A DNA stretch of 64,000 bases from Pantanalinema sp. GBBB05 (GCA_016743235.1 VRZD01000028.1:1-64000); one strand, 5' to 3'; counted from the first letter of the stretch, positions 1 through 8,922 are shown. Translations and numbers: made by a program. Notes: generated by a model from the letters alone, not told the origin.

Positions 1-923
1 GCATTGAACCCCGCCAACAGCGTCACAAACAATGACACTCCCATCGCCGCACTCAACGCGTTCAGCCCGGCACTCACGGCTACAGGCAACACCCGTCGGA
101 CCGAGGCACCTCGGTAAGTGCCTGCGACGGTACGCCCCTCGAGCGTCGGTAACACCAGCGCCTCAACGTCCCCCCCAAACTGCTGTTGCCAGTACGCCAT
201 CTGCTCCGCTAGCACTGCACCCTGCAACCAGTGCCGTTGCGTCCAGGCAACATCCGCATATTGCACTGGCAACTCGAGCAGTGGCGATGCTTCCCCCCGC
301 GCAAAGGCTCCATACAGTGCCCCCAATTCTCGCATAAAGACACTGTGCGACTGCCCATCAAAGATCAGGTGATGGATGCTGCGCAACAGCACCGATTCGC
401 GCTCACTCAATTGCACCAGCACCAGCCGCCATAACGGTCCTTGCGCCAGATCAAACACCTGCTCACCCGCCAGTTGCGTCTGCTGCGCCAGCACCCGCGC
501 TTGCTCGCTTGCCGACTGCTCTTGCAGGTCGATGACGTACAGCGGCACCTCCATCTCGGGTGTAATCACTTGGGTGGGTTGTCCATGCACCATCGCGATC
601 GTGGTGCGCAATACGTCATGCCGCCGCACCAGGTCTTGCAGGCTTTGCTCCAGCACTGCCAGATTCAGCGTGCCCACGAAGCGAATGGAGTGCACGAGGG
701 TATGTACGGACGTTGCTGGTTGCAGCCGTTCGAGTTGCCACAGCCGTTCTTGATTCCACGACAACGGAAGCGGATGCTGACGGGGGGCTCGCTGAATCGG
801 GGGGGAGTCGTGCAGGACCCGCACTTGATCGCGGACCAGCTGCCACAAGTGAGTCACGGGCGGCACGGCGGGGGCAGAATCTAATAGGTCGATTGTTATC
901 ACAGGATTTAAATTGGCTTGCAT
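1..923 (-). CDS. Non-ribosomal peptide synthetase, N-terminal condensation domain (partial, runs off left edge)
   Basis: This reading frame is open from an ATG at 923 to the window edge, about 307 codons with no stop, so only the N-terminus is visible. The translation carries the condensation-domain signatures in order: LSWNQERLWQLERL near residues 54-67, RRHDVLRTT near 100-108, the catalytic HHLIFDG at 184-190 (second His is the expected base) and VQYADVAW near 217-224. Condensation domains form the peptide bond between two carrier-bound acyl groups in the cytoplasm. A GGAGAG ribosome site lies 9 bases before the ATG. Starting with a condensation domain means the enzyme either takes a fatty or carrier-bound starter, or is the downstream member of a multi-enzyme line. 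The gene diverges from the carrier protein operon at 1722, so a joint pathway is plausible. The family call is firm; the product is unknown. Confidence 0.9.
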   Translation of the reverse strand, partial: MQANLNPVITIDLLDSAPAVPPVTHLWQLVRDQVRVLHDSPPIQRAPRQHPLPLSWNQERLWQLERLQPATSVHTLVHSIRFVGTLNLAVLEQSLQDLVRRHDVLRTTIAMVHGQPTQVITPEMEVPLYVIDLQEQSASEQARVLAQQTQLAGEQVFDLAQGPLWRLVLVQLSERESVLLRSIHHLIFDGQSHSVFMRELGALYGAFARGEASPLLELPVQYADVAWTQRHWLQGAVLAEQMAYWQQQFGGDVEALVLPTLEGRTVAGTYRGASVRRVLPVAVSAGLNALSAAMGVSLFVTLLAGFN

Positions 924-1721
924 ATCTTGGGTCTCTCCAAAAGAATCAGCCTGCTGGAAATCATGCAAAATTACGGAAAATGCTGTAATCCAACCTAGAG
1001 GCAGCATTTTTACTGAATTTCTCAAACTCCTTACCTATCTGAGATTTCAGGTGCTTTCTAGGTATTAGCACGGAATATTTTATGGCTGTAAGTTATAGGG
1101 CACTTTAGCCTTCTGTAGTGGATAATACGGTTTTCTGTACCGTAGCTTAATCAAAACTTCAATTGAAGATAAAAATTTCATTTCGCTGGTTGAAAAAAAA
1201 TTGAGTCTAGAAAACAATGAATGATAGAAACACCAATTTGGTTGTCTTGAGCACACTTTCATATTTGAACTCTACTAGTGCTCTATCGCTCATGAATTGA
1301 CAGTTAGTTACACTCTCAAGCCTGGATGGGACTGAGCTTTGAGAGCCTACAACTGTTAGCCTTTTCTTGCTCGATCACTAGTGGGGAGCTTCATTCTCTG
1401 TTACCACAAAGATCACTGTTTCGGGATGGGTATTGAAACAGGTCTGTTGCCTACATTTTGATCCTAAACATCCAGCTACATCAGTCTTCTAGGTTGATCT
1501 ATCGTACAGGTAAGGCTGACTAGATCAAGATTAAGACGGTTGGAGACAAGATCGTTTGAACATATTTAGCCAGTGTCACTCTCCAATTAGCGCCTGACGA
1601 TCGCTAGTGGAATCCTATGCAACGTCGTGAAACTGGGAGTTCTGTCTAACTCGCAGCTGCAATTGTGCGCGATCAGAAAGTGAAATTGATTTCGCAGTGC
1701 CATTACAAGGAGCTTTGACCA
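924..1721. other. Divergent intergenic region, no gene seen
   Basis: About 800 bases separate the NRPS start from the carrier protein gene. The stretch is AT-rich, has no HIP1 octamer and no convincing ORF. A TTGACA hexamer sits at 1297-1302. An inverted repeat with 7-base arms (CTCTCAA at 1313-1319, TTGAGAG at 1339-1345) could form a hairpin or an operator. The length suggests a shared control region for both transcription units, but no regulator site is recognisable. Confidence 0.5.
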
Positions 1722-1973
1722 ATGCAAGTTAAAGAAATTTTGCGGAAACAGATTGCAGAAACGATTCTGTTTACTAAGAGTTATCCCTATCAAGATACAG
1801 ATTCATTTATGGAAAATGGTGTGATTGACTCCATGAATGTGATTGAACTGGTGTTATTCCTAGAACAACAGTTCGGGATTCAGGTTGCTGATCACGAAAT
1901 TATTCCAGACAATTTTGACTCAATTCAGCAACTGACTAAGTTTGTTCACAGTAAACAACAGGTAGCTGCCTAA
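1722..1973 (+). CDS. Acyl/peptidyl carrier protein, stand-alone
   Basis: This 83-residue protein has the size and pattern of a phosphopantetheine carrier. The sequence GVIDSMNVIELV holds the D-S-M motif, with Ser37 expected to receive the 4'-phosphopantetheine arm. A second helix (FLEQQFGIQV) and a third near residues 68-78 complete the usual fold. It would carry a thioester-bound acyl or aminoacyl group for the neighbouring ligase at 2016. AAGGAG lies 11 bases before the ATG. It heads a plus-strand operon of six genes and points away from the NRPS gene. Fatty-acid ACP is unlikely because the gene is away from fab genes and beside a dedicated adenylating enzyme. The family call is firm; the cargo is not known. 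Confidence 0.9.
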   Translation: MQVKEILRKQIAETILFTKSYPYQDTDSFMENGVIDSMNVIELVLFLEQQFGIQVADHEIIPDNFDSIQQLTKFVHSKQQVAA

Positions 1974-2015
1974 GCTTCCTATTCGCGGTACTCTGCAAAC
2001 CGCAGGAATCCACCT

Positions 2016-3542
2016 ATGTTAGTACAGCAATTTCTGGAACACAGCACCGATCGCTTACCCGATAAGGTCGCTCTAATTTGTGATGGGCAACGGTTGACTT
2101 ATGCCGATGTCGAAGCCCAAGCGAATCGGTTGGCAAATGCCTTACGCCGTCAGGGATTACAACGGGGCGATCGCGTTGCCTTGTATTTACCCAATAGTGT
2201 GGAACTGGCGATCGGGATCTTTGCCATACTCAAGGCGGGCGGTGTATTTGTCCCGATTAACCACACCACCAAAGCTGACAAGTGTGCTTACATTCTGAAT
2301 AACTGTGCTGCTCGTGCCTTGATTACAAGTGGACGGCAGATAGAACTGGTGCAACAGTTGACGGAGGTTGTCCCCTCGTTAAAGACGGTGGTGTTAACAT
2401 CTGCTATTGATCCGGAGAATCGCGATCGATGTCTTAGCTATAACGACATTCAAGCTGACTATCCCGAATCGCGTCCCACTCCGATCAATATTGATGTAGA
2501 TCTGGCTTGCTTGATTTATACCTCGGGCAGTACCGGAGAGCCGAAAGGCGTGATGTCGGATCACAGTAATGTGGTGTTTGCCGCCAGTGCGATCGTTCAA
2601 TATTTGGGCAATGTCGAGTCCGATATTGTGATTGGTTTATTGCCGTTATCGTTTGATTACGGACTTTACCAGTTACTCATGGTCTTCAAGTTTGGGGGCA
2701 CACTCGTACTGGAAAAAGGGTTTACCTATCCCGCCGTGATTCTGCAACGGATCACCGAGGAACGGGTAACGGGATTTCCGGGCGTTCCAACCATTTTCAC
2801 AGTGCTGCTAACGATGGATCTGAGTGGCTATGACTTATCTAGCCTGCGCTATTTGACTAACACTGCCGCCGCGTTACCCCCCTCCCATATTGCCGAAATC
2901 CGGGACAAATTCCCCTGGACGACTCTATTTTCCATGTATGGGCTGACGGAAACCAAACGAACCCTTTACCTGCCACCGGAACAATTAGATCATCGTCCGG
3001 GTTCGGTGGGCATTCCGATTCCCGGGACGGAAGCCTGGGTAGAAGATGACGCTGGACAACGGTTACAGCCTGGTCAGGTGGGCGAATTAGTGGTGCGGGG
3101 TCGGCATGTGATGCGGGGCTACTGGAATGCCCCCGAGAAAACAGCGGCTCGGTTTCGATCGGGCACGTTACCGGGTGAGCGATTGTGCTACACCGGGGAT
3201 TTATTTCGTACCGATGAAGCTGGCTTCTTCTACTTCGTTGCCCGTAAAGATGATGTGATCAAAAGTCGGGGGGAAAAGGTGCCACCGAAGGAGGTGGAGA
3301 ATGCCCTGTATACCCTGGCAGGAGTGCAGGAAGCGGCAGTGATTGGGGTACCCGACGATCGCTTAGGGCAGGCAGTCAAGGCTTTTGTGGTGCTGGAACC
3401 GGGTGCGAGTTTGACTGAGGCAGATGTCCTCCGCCATTGTCGCACTCATCTAGAGGACTTCATGGTGCCACGTTTTGTGGAGCTACGGGCAGAGTTACCG
3501 AAGAGTGCGAACGGCAAGATTAACAAGTTGGAGTTGCAATAA
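2016..3542 (+). CDS. AMP-forming acyl/aminoacyl ligase (stand-alone adenylation enzyme)
   Basis: This 508-residue class I adenylate-forming enzyme has the phosphate-binding motif IYTSGSTGEPKG near residues 167-178. It also has the MYGLTET motif, the YTGDLF hinge region and a C-terminal PKSANGKINK with the catalytic lysine. It activates a carboxylate as an acyl-AMP and most likely loads it on the carrier protein 42 bases upstream, in the way DltA loads DltC. No carrier or condensation domain is fused to it. The start is ATG at 2016 with AGGA 9 bases before. The order carrier, ligase, amidotransferase resembles acyl-activation cassettes found inside cell-surface or exosortase-linked loci, which is a recollection of context and not shown here. 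Substrate cannot be read from the sequence by eye. Confidence 0.9.
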   Translation: MLVQQFLEHSTDRLPDKVALICDGQRLTYADVEAQANRLANALRRQGLQRGDRVALYLPNSVELAIGIFAILKAGGVFVPINHTTKADKCAYILNNCAARALITSGRQIELVQQLTEVVPSLKTVVLTSAIDPENRDRCLSYNDIQADYPESRPTPINIDVDLACLIYTSGSTGEPKGVMSDHSNVVFAASAIVQYLGNVESDIVIGLLPLSFDYGLYQLLMVFKFGGTLVLEKGFTYPAVILQRITEERVTGFPGVPTIFTVLLTMDLSGYDLSSLRYLTNTAAALPPSHIAEIRDKFPWTTLFSMYGLTETKRTLYLPPEQLDHRPGSVGIPIPGTEAWVEDDAGQRLQPGQVGELVVRGRHVMRGYWNAPEKTAARFRSGTLPGERLCYTGDLFRTDEAGFFYFVARKDDVIKSRGEKVPPKEVENALYTLAGVQEAAVIGVPDDRLGQAVKAFVVLEPGASLTEADVLRHCRTHLEDFMVPRFVELRAELPKSANGKINKLELQ

Positions 3543-3601
3543 CCCCGATCGCTACTCGGTGATGGATGGTAGCAGGGAATCTAACGATCAAGGAGTTGCC
3601 C

Positions 3602-5587
3602 ATGTGTGGCATTGTTGGCGTGTTGAATTTGCATGAACCGCAACCTGTACCTGAACTGGTGCTGCGGCAAATGTTAGGCATGATTCGGCATCGGGGTCCA
3701 GATGAGTTTGGCATTTATCGGGATGAGTGGGTCAACCTGGGCAATGCTCGACTTAGCATCATTGACTTAAGTGGGGGACAGCAACCGATTAGTAATGAAG
3801 ACGACACATTATGGATTGTCTTCAACGGTGAAATTTTTAATTACCAAGAATTGCGTCCTGATTTAGAGAAACGCGGGCATCGGTTCAAAACCCATTGTGA
3901 TACTGAAGTCATTCTGCACCTGTATGAGGAATACGGCACCGATTGTTTGAATTTCCTCAATGGTCAGTTTGCGATCGCGATTTGGGATACCCGGAATCAA
4001 CGGTTATTTATGGCACGCGATCGGCTGGGAGTTCGACCGTTGTTCTATACCGTCCGAAATGGACAGGTGATCTTTGGTTCGGAAATTAAAACGATTCTGG
4101 CAAATCCCGCCGTTGTAGCAGAGATTGAGCCAGCCTCGTTATCTCAGGTGTTTACCTTCTGGAGTCCCCAGATTCCCAATACGATCTTTAAAGAGATTTT
4201 CACCCTGCCGCCGGGACATTATGTGATCGCGCAACAAGGCAAGTTGACGATCGAGCCGTACTGGGAACTCGACTTCACCACCGACAATGACTCGACTCGT
4301 TCTCCTCAGGATTACCTGGAGGAATTTGAGCAGTTGTTAATTGATGCGACGCTGGTACGATTACGCGCTGATGTCCCAGTGGGAGCCTATTTAAGTGGTG
4401 GGTTAGACTCATCCACGACGACGGCAATCATTCGGCAATATACCCAAAATCCGCTCGATACCTTTTCGATCGCCTTCTCCGATCCAGAGTTTGATGAAAG
4501 CGAATTCCAACGCCGCATGGCAGGAATTTTAGGTACCGATCACCAAGTCGTGTATTGTACCCATGCCGACATTGGCACAGTTTTCCCGGAAGTAATCTGG
4601 CATACGGAAACTCCAATGCTACGGACGGCTCCGGCTCCCATGTTTCTATTGTCAAAATTAGTGCATGATCATCACCTGAAAGTTGTGATTACAGGTGAAG
4701 GAGCAGATGAATTTCTCGGTGGCTACGACATTTTCAAGGAAATGGTGATCCGGCGCTTCTGGGCAAAACAGCCGGATTCCAACTGGCGACCCTCGCTGTT
4801 ACGGCGACTGTATCCCGAAATCTCGCGGCTGGGTAACAACGAAGCTTTTCTGACCAGCTTCTTCAAAAAACAATTGACGGAAACTGATTTGCCATTCTAT
4901 TCGCACTTACTGCGGTGGTCGAATGGGGCGCGGCTCCAACGTCTACTACAACATCAGCCCGAGCAGTCTGTCACTGCGATCGCCGAGAGGGCAGTGCCCA
5001 TTCCCGATCGCTTTCATCAGTGGTCGCCGTTAGCCAAAGCGCAATATCTGGAAATTACCACCTTCTTGTCACCCTATTTGCTCTGTTCCCAGGGCGATCG
5101 GGTGGCAATGGCAAACTCGGTAGAAGGACGATTTCCCTTCCTAGATTATCGGGTGGTGGAATTCTGTAATCGTCTGCCCAGTCATTTGAAGTTAAAGGGG
5201 CTAAATGAGAAATGGTTATTGCGGCAATTAGCCAGCAAACTACTGCCTGCCGATATTTGGCAACGGCGGAAGCGTCCCTATCGCGCCCCGATTCACCGCA
5301 GTTTCTTCCATAGCCAAACTCCCGATTATGTCACTGAACTACTGTCTGAAAGTGCGTTGCAAGCCTCAGGACTATTCAATCCCTTAGCGGTAGCGCAATT
5401 GGTGCGCAAAGTTCAGAGCGGTTTACCGCTGAGTGAAGTCGATGATATGGCGGTAGCCGGTGTGTTATCCGCCCAGTTAACCCATCAACAATTTGTCAAA
5501 GCGTTTGAGGCGCGACGGTCAACCTTAACCGTCAGCGATCGCGTCAAAGTCATCAATGGATTTGTAAAAGAGGAAGTAACTGTATGA
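3602..5587 (+). CDS. asnB: Asparagine synthase-type glutamine-hydrolysing amidotransferase
   Basis: This protein of 661 residues has an N-terminal class II glutamine amidotransferase domain and a C-terminal ATP-pyrophosphatase synthetase domain. The start must be the ATG at 3602, because MCGIVG puts the nucleophile Cys at position 2; an upstream in-frame start at 3566 would bury it. AAGGAG precedes it. RHRGPDE and FNGEIFNY mark the glutaminase; SGGLDSS at about 265 is the PP-loop; GEGADEFLGGY and SVEGRFPFLDYR follow. It releases ammonia from glutamine and adds it to an adenylated carboxylate. Housekeeping asparagine synthesis is possible, but the position between a carrier/ligase pair and a NadE-like gene suggests amidation of a specialised or surface metabolite. 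Its last four bases overlap the next gene. Confidence 0.9.
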   Translation: MCGIVGVLNLHEPQPVPELVLRQMLGMIRHRGPDEFGIYRDEWVNLGNARLSIIDLSGGQQPISNEDDTLWIVFNGEIFNYQELRPDLEKRGHRFKTHCDTEVILHLYEEYGTDCLNFLNGQFAIAIWDTRNQRLFMARDRLGVRPLFYTVRNGQVIFGSEIKTILANPAVVAEIEPASLSQVFTFWSPQIPNTIFKEIFTLPPGHYVIAQQGKLTIEPYWELDFTTDNDSTRSPQDYLEEFEQLLIDATLVRLRADVPVGAYLSGGLDSSTTTAIIRQYTQNPLDTFSIAFSDPEFDESEFQRRMAGILGTDHQVVYCTHADIGTVFPEVIWHTETPMLRTAPAPMFLLSKLVHDHHLKVVITGEGADEFLGGYDIFKEMVIRRFWAKQPDSNWRPSLLRRLYPEISRLGNNEAFLTSFFKKQLTETDLPFYSHLLRWSNGARLQRLLQHQPEQSVTAIAERAVPIPDRFHQWSPLAKAQYLEITTFLSPYLLCSQGDRVAMANSVEGRFPFLDYRVVEFCNRLPSHLKLKGLNEKWLLRQLASKLLPADIWQRRKRPYRAPIHRSFFHSQTPDYVTELLSESALQASGLFNPLAVAQLVRKVQSGLPLSEVDDMAVAGVLSAQLTHQQFVKAFEARRSTLTVSDRVKVINGFVKEEVTV

Positions 5588-6582
5588 GTCATGTTGTGAT
5601 CGATCCGTCTGCTACCTTTGGTCGCCATGCGTTAGACCTGGATGTGGAGCAAGAAACGAATCGTTTGGTGGAAGGGCTGCGGCAAGGAGTCCATCAAACG
5701 CTACGGCGTCAGGGCGTGGTGCTGGGTATCAGTGGCGGCATTGATTCTTCGGTGGTGCTGGCTCTGTGTGTGCGGGCATTTGGACCCGAACGGGTTGTAG
5801 CGCTAATGTTGCCAGAAGGAGAATCGAGTCCTGATAGTGAAATGCTGGCGCAACTGCTAGCCGATCACTATGGGTTACAAACGGTGCTTAAAGAAGACAT
5901 TTCGGGAGCTTTAGAAGGCTTTGGTTGTTATCAACGCCGGAATGAAGCGATTCAACGCCTGTTCCCTGACTTTGGGGCAGGCTGGGGGGCAAAGATTGCG
6001 CTACCCGGTAATCTGCTGGAGCAAGAAACCCTCAATATCTTCCATCTGACTGTGACCAATCCGGCTGGAGAATCGTTTACCAAACGGTTGCCACCGAGTG
6101 AGTACTACCAGATTGTGGCAGCCTCCAACTTTAAGCAACGATCGCGGATGGCGATGCTCTACTACCATGCCGAGTTGCGCAACTACGCGGTAATTGGCAC
6201 TCCTAACAAAAATGAGCATCTGTTAGGCTTCTTTGTTAAACATGGTGACGGCGGCACAGACATCAGCCCGATCGGGCATCTGTTCAAAACTCAGGTGTAT
6301 CAGTTGGCTCGACATCTGGGTGTACCGGAAGAAATTCAACGCCGGACTCCAACCTCTGACACCTATCCCGGAGGCAGTACCCAGGAAGAATTTTTCTTCC
6401 GGCTACCCTTCGATATTTTGGATACGATCTGGTATGGCTATGAGCAGGGTGTATCGAATGAAGACATTGCTCGGGGATTAGATCTCACCGTGACTCAGGT
6501 AGAACGGGTGGTGAACGACATCATTCGTAAACAACGCACCACAACTTATCTGCGGATGCACACGATCTCGCTGGAAGCATGA
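5584..6582 (+). CDS. nadE: NAD-synthase (NadE) family ATP-pyrophosphatase
   Basis: This 332-residue protein has the PP-loop SGGIDSS at residue 50, GTPNKNEHLLGFF for the NH3/ATP site, and KHGDGGTDISPI, all typical of ammonia-dependent NAD synthase. The nitrilase (glutaminase) domain of the long cyanobacterial NadE is absent, so it needs free ammonia or a partner. The ATG overlaps the AsnB stop (ATGA), implying translational coupling. Known family reaction: deamido-NAD plus ATP and ammonia to NAD. In this context it may be a paralogue that amidates something else, or may take ammonia made by AsnB; both are inference. An insertion around residues 110-160 compared with a compact NadE is worth noting. 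The fold call is firm, the physiological reaction is not. Confidence 0.85.
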   Translation: MSHVVIDPSATFGRHALDLDVEQETNRLVEGLRQGVHQTLRRQGVVLGISGGIDSSVVLALCVRAFGPERVVALMLPEGESSPDSEMLAQLLADHYGLQTVLKEDISGALEGFGCYQRRNEAIQRLFPDFGAGWGAKIALPGNLLEQETLNIFHLTVTNPAGESFTKRLPPSEYYQIVAASNFKQRSRMAMLYYHAELRNYAVIGTPNKNEHLLGFFVKHGDGGTDISPIGHLFKTQVYQLARHLGVPEEIQRRTPTSDTYPGGSTQEEFFFRLPFDILDTIWYGYEQGVSNEDIARGLDLTVTQVERVVNDIIRKQRTTTYLRMHTISLEA

Positions 6583-7472
6583 AGCGCTGGTTGGTTCTGA
6601 GTAGCCTGTTTCTGATGATTCTGTCGATTACCCTGGTGTTTGGCGGTATGATGCACTCCCCATTACCTGAATTTCCTAGCATCAATCAAATATCTCAAGA
6701 TAATTGGCAAAAGCTAGCACAACAACGAATTTTATTCGGTCATGCGTCAGTAGGAGGGAATATTGTTACCGGAATTCAGGAACTTCAGAACCAACATCCA
6801 GAGATCACACTGAATCTTGTTGCTAGTGAGACTCCCTGGACGGTGAATCGTTCAGGGCTGATTCATTTTTATTTAGGTAGCCAACCTCATCCTCATCAAT
6901 TTTCGGATAGCGCCTTAGCTAAAATTGCTGCATTCTCCTATTTAATAGAGTCTAGAATTAAAAACTCCGTTGATATTGCCTTGTTTAAATTGTGTTGGGC
7001 GGATATCAACTCAAATACGGATGTGGTGAGTCTGTTTACATCTTATAAAACCACGATCGCGAAACTAATGCAGGACTTTCCTCAGACCACATTTGTCCAA
7101 GTAACTACACCGTTGGTAGCTGAACCAGAGGGAGTTTCAGCAATTAAGCAGTGGCTGAAACGGTTGCTGGGTAAATCCTCTTCTCACTTATCGGATAATG
7201 TCAAAATCAATCAACTCAATGATTTAATCCGATCGGAATACACGGGAAAAACGCCAATTTTCGATTTAGCGACCATTGAATCGATGCTGCCCGATGGCAC
7301 CCGACAAACCTTCTCAGATGGTGGAAAAACTTTCTTTTCCTTAGTACCAGAGTACACATCCGATATGGGGCACTTAAACCAAACTGGACGGAGAGTGGTC
7401 GCGGAACAATTCTTAGTGTTTCTAGCAGATGTAGCCAGTCAACGATCGCCAGCAACATCAAGCCAAATTTAA
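6579..7472 (+). CDS. SGNH-hydrolase-like exported protein
   Basis: The 297-residue product begins with a hydrophobic segment (residues 4-22, SSLFLMILSITLVFGGMM) that would be a signal peptide or membrane anchor. FGHASVGGNI near residues 54-63 looks like SGNH block I with Ser57. SDMGHLNQTG near 260-270 looks like the terminal Asp-His block. Such enzymes hydrolyse or transfer ester-linked acyl groups, here probably outside the membrane. The ATG overlaps the NadE stop (ATGA), so it belongs to the operon. The spacing of motifs departs from textbook GDSL lipases, so the catalytic assignment is moderate. An acyl-transfer or deacylation step on the cluster product would fit the context. Confidence 0.65.
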   Translation: MKRWLVLSSLFLMILSITLVFGGMMHSPLPEFPSINQISQDNWQKLAQQRILFGHASVGGNIVTGIQELQNQHPEITLNLVASETPWTVNRSGLIHFYLGSQPHPHQFSDSALAKIAAFSYLIESRIKNSVDIALFKLCWADINSNTDVVSLFTSYKTTIAKLMQDFPQTTFVQVTTPLVAEPEGVSAIKQWLKRLLGKSSSHLSDNVKINQLNDLIRSEYTGKTPIFDLATIESMLPDGTRQTFSDGGKTFFSLVPEYTSDMGHLNQTGRRVVAEQFLVFLADVASQRSPATSSQI

Positions 7473-7604
7473 TTGCGGCTAAACACCGATCGCCTATCCA
7501 TGACCCACCATGCGATCACTATGCTTGTGTGGATGGCAAAATTGCAGTACTGTCATCGCCAGTAAAAAGGAATTTTTGCCCAGCGATCAGTGGCTGGAAA
7601 AACT

Positions 7605-8867
7605 ATGACTACTGCAAGTGAATCTGATGTGGGCAGTCGGTGGCGGATTCCCGTCGTGTTGGCTGTCACAGTGTTTGTCAACTATCTCGATCGTAACAAT
7701 TTAGCCTTGGCATTGCCCCAAATTGCCACGGATTTTGGCTGGAGCGATCGCGAACTGGGTGCAAATGGCGAATGGTTATTGGGAGCATTCTTTCTATCCT
7801 ATGCCCTCTCGAATATGCTGCTCAGTCCGCTCGCGGAACGCTTTGGCGCGAAACGCAGTGTGATTCTGGCGATCGTGGCGTTTTCACTGTTCACGATCCT
7901 GTGTGCCCCATTTGGACAGTCGTTGACGGCATTAATTATTTTGCGCTTGCTGCTCGGACTAGGTGAAGGGGTGCATATTCCCATGTTGAGTGCGATCACC
8001 AGCCAGTGGTTTCCCGTGACGGAACGATCGCGGGCAAATGCCATTTGGGGAGCAGGTATTATTTTGGCAGTAGCCGCCGCCCCGTTAATCATTGTGCCGT
8101 TAACCAACGCGATCGGTTGGCAATCCACCTTTGCCGCTCTAGGAACGGCTGGGTTAGGGATTTCCATTCCGTTAGTAGTGTGGTTCGTTCAGGATGCCCC
8201 CAGACACAGGCATGGGATGACCTCAGCAGAACTGACTGAGATTCGCGCTGGACAAGAGTCATTAGAAACGAACTCTCCACCTGTAGTTAGTCCCAGCTAT
8301 ACCCGCGATCGTCGCTTTTGGCTAACAGTATTAGGTGGGGCGCTGAATGCGTTCTGTGCTTTTGGCATTCTCAATTGGTTGCCGACCTATTTCAACCGTG
8401 CCAAAGGGATTAACTTTGACCAATTAGGTTGGCCGCTGACATTAATTTTTGCGGCGGGGATTGTGGGAATTGGCGTGATGGCATACCTGGGCGATCGCTA
8501 CCAACGGCGGACATTGTTAGCTGGAGTGGGCTTTGCCCTCGCAGGCATCATGGTCTTTGTCGCCTCCCAGACTAACAGCTTAACGGCATTAGTCCTCTGT
8601 TTTGCGATCGCGGTGTTTTGCCAAAGTGCCTATGGCGCACAAGAATACGCGATCGTGCAGCATTTACTCCCCCCGGATCGAGTCGGGGCAGGCACAGGAC
8701 TCTATAACGGGTTATCTGTTTTATTCGGTGGAGTCGGTGGTTCCCTGATTCCTGGAACGATCGCCGCCACCACGGGTAGCTTTGATATGGCGATGCTGAG
8801 TATTGTGGCTGGAACTCTCGCCGCTGCGATCGTGATGTTCTTGCTGTGGCGGGTGCTGCGCTATTAA
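7605..8867 (+). CDS. MFS transporter, ACS-like (anion:cation symporter) family
   Basis: This polytopic protein of about 420 residues has twelve predicted hydrophobic segments. It has the MFS motif LAERFGAKRS between the second and third helices and LGLGEGVHIPML in helix 4, a pattern usual for the anion/cation symporter branch. The opening FVNYLDRNNLALALPQI is also typical. I choose the ATG at 7605; a GTG at 7590 in the same frame adds five residues. It lies 132 bases after the SGNH gene in the same direction, so it may be the last gene of the biosynthetic operon and export the product, or import an organic anion. Direction and substrate are not readable. Confidence 0.88.
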   Translation: MTTASESDVGSRWRIPVVLAVTVFVNYLDRNNLALALPQIATDFGWSDRELGANGEWLLGAFFLSYALSNMLLSPLAERFGAKRSVILAIVAFSLFTILCAPFGQSLTALIILRLLLGLGEGVHIPMLSAITSQWFPVTERSRANAIWGAGIILAVAAAPLIIVPLTNAIGWQSTFAALGTAGLGISIPLVVWFVQDAPRHRHGMTSAELTEIRAGQESLETNSPPVVSPSYTRDRRFWLTVLGGALNAFCAFGILNWLPTYFNRAKGINFDQLGWPLTLIFAAGIVGIGVMAYLGDRYQRRTLLAGVGFALAGIMVFVASQTNSLTALVLCFAIAVFCQSAYGAQEYAIVQHLLPPDRVGAGTGLYNGLSVLFGGVGGSLIPGTIAATTGSFDMAMLSIVAGTLAAAIVMFLLWRVLRY

Positions 8868-8899
8868 ATCATTAGGGTTTCCGGAATGACATGGTTCAG

Positions 8900-8922
8900 C
8901 TTGTAGTATAATGTATTACAAG
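8900..8922 (+). promoter_or_regulatory. Palindrome around a TATAAT box upstream of rtcB
   Basis: CTTGTA (8900-8905) and TACAAG (8917-8922) form an inverted repeat that encloses TATAAT at 8907-8912. This fits a -10 element covered by an operator, about 110 bases before the rtcB start. No good -35 box is seen at the usual distance, so an activator or sigma variant may be needed. The role is inferred. Confidence 0.4.

Noticed and set aside
713..988. Plus-strand ORFs over 32-988
   Set aside because: They are antisense shadows of the NRPS condensation-domain frame, which has all the family motifs.
1080..1262. 60-codon minus-strand ORF between the NRPS and carrier protein genes
   Set aside because: No ribosome site, no family pattern and AT-rich chance composition.
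3566..3601. Upstream start for AsnB
   Set aside because: It would hide the catalytic Cys2 that must be exposed at the N-terminus.
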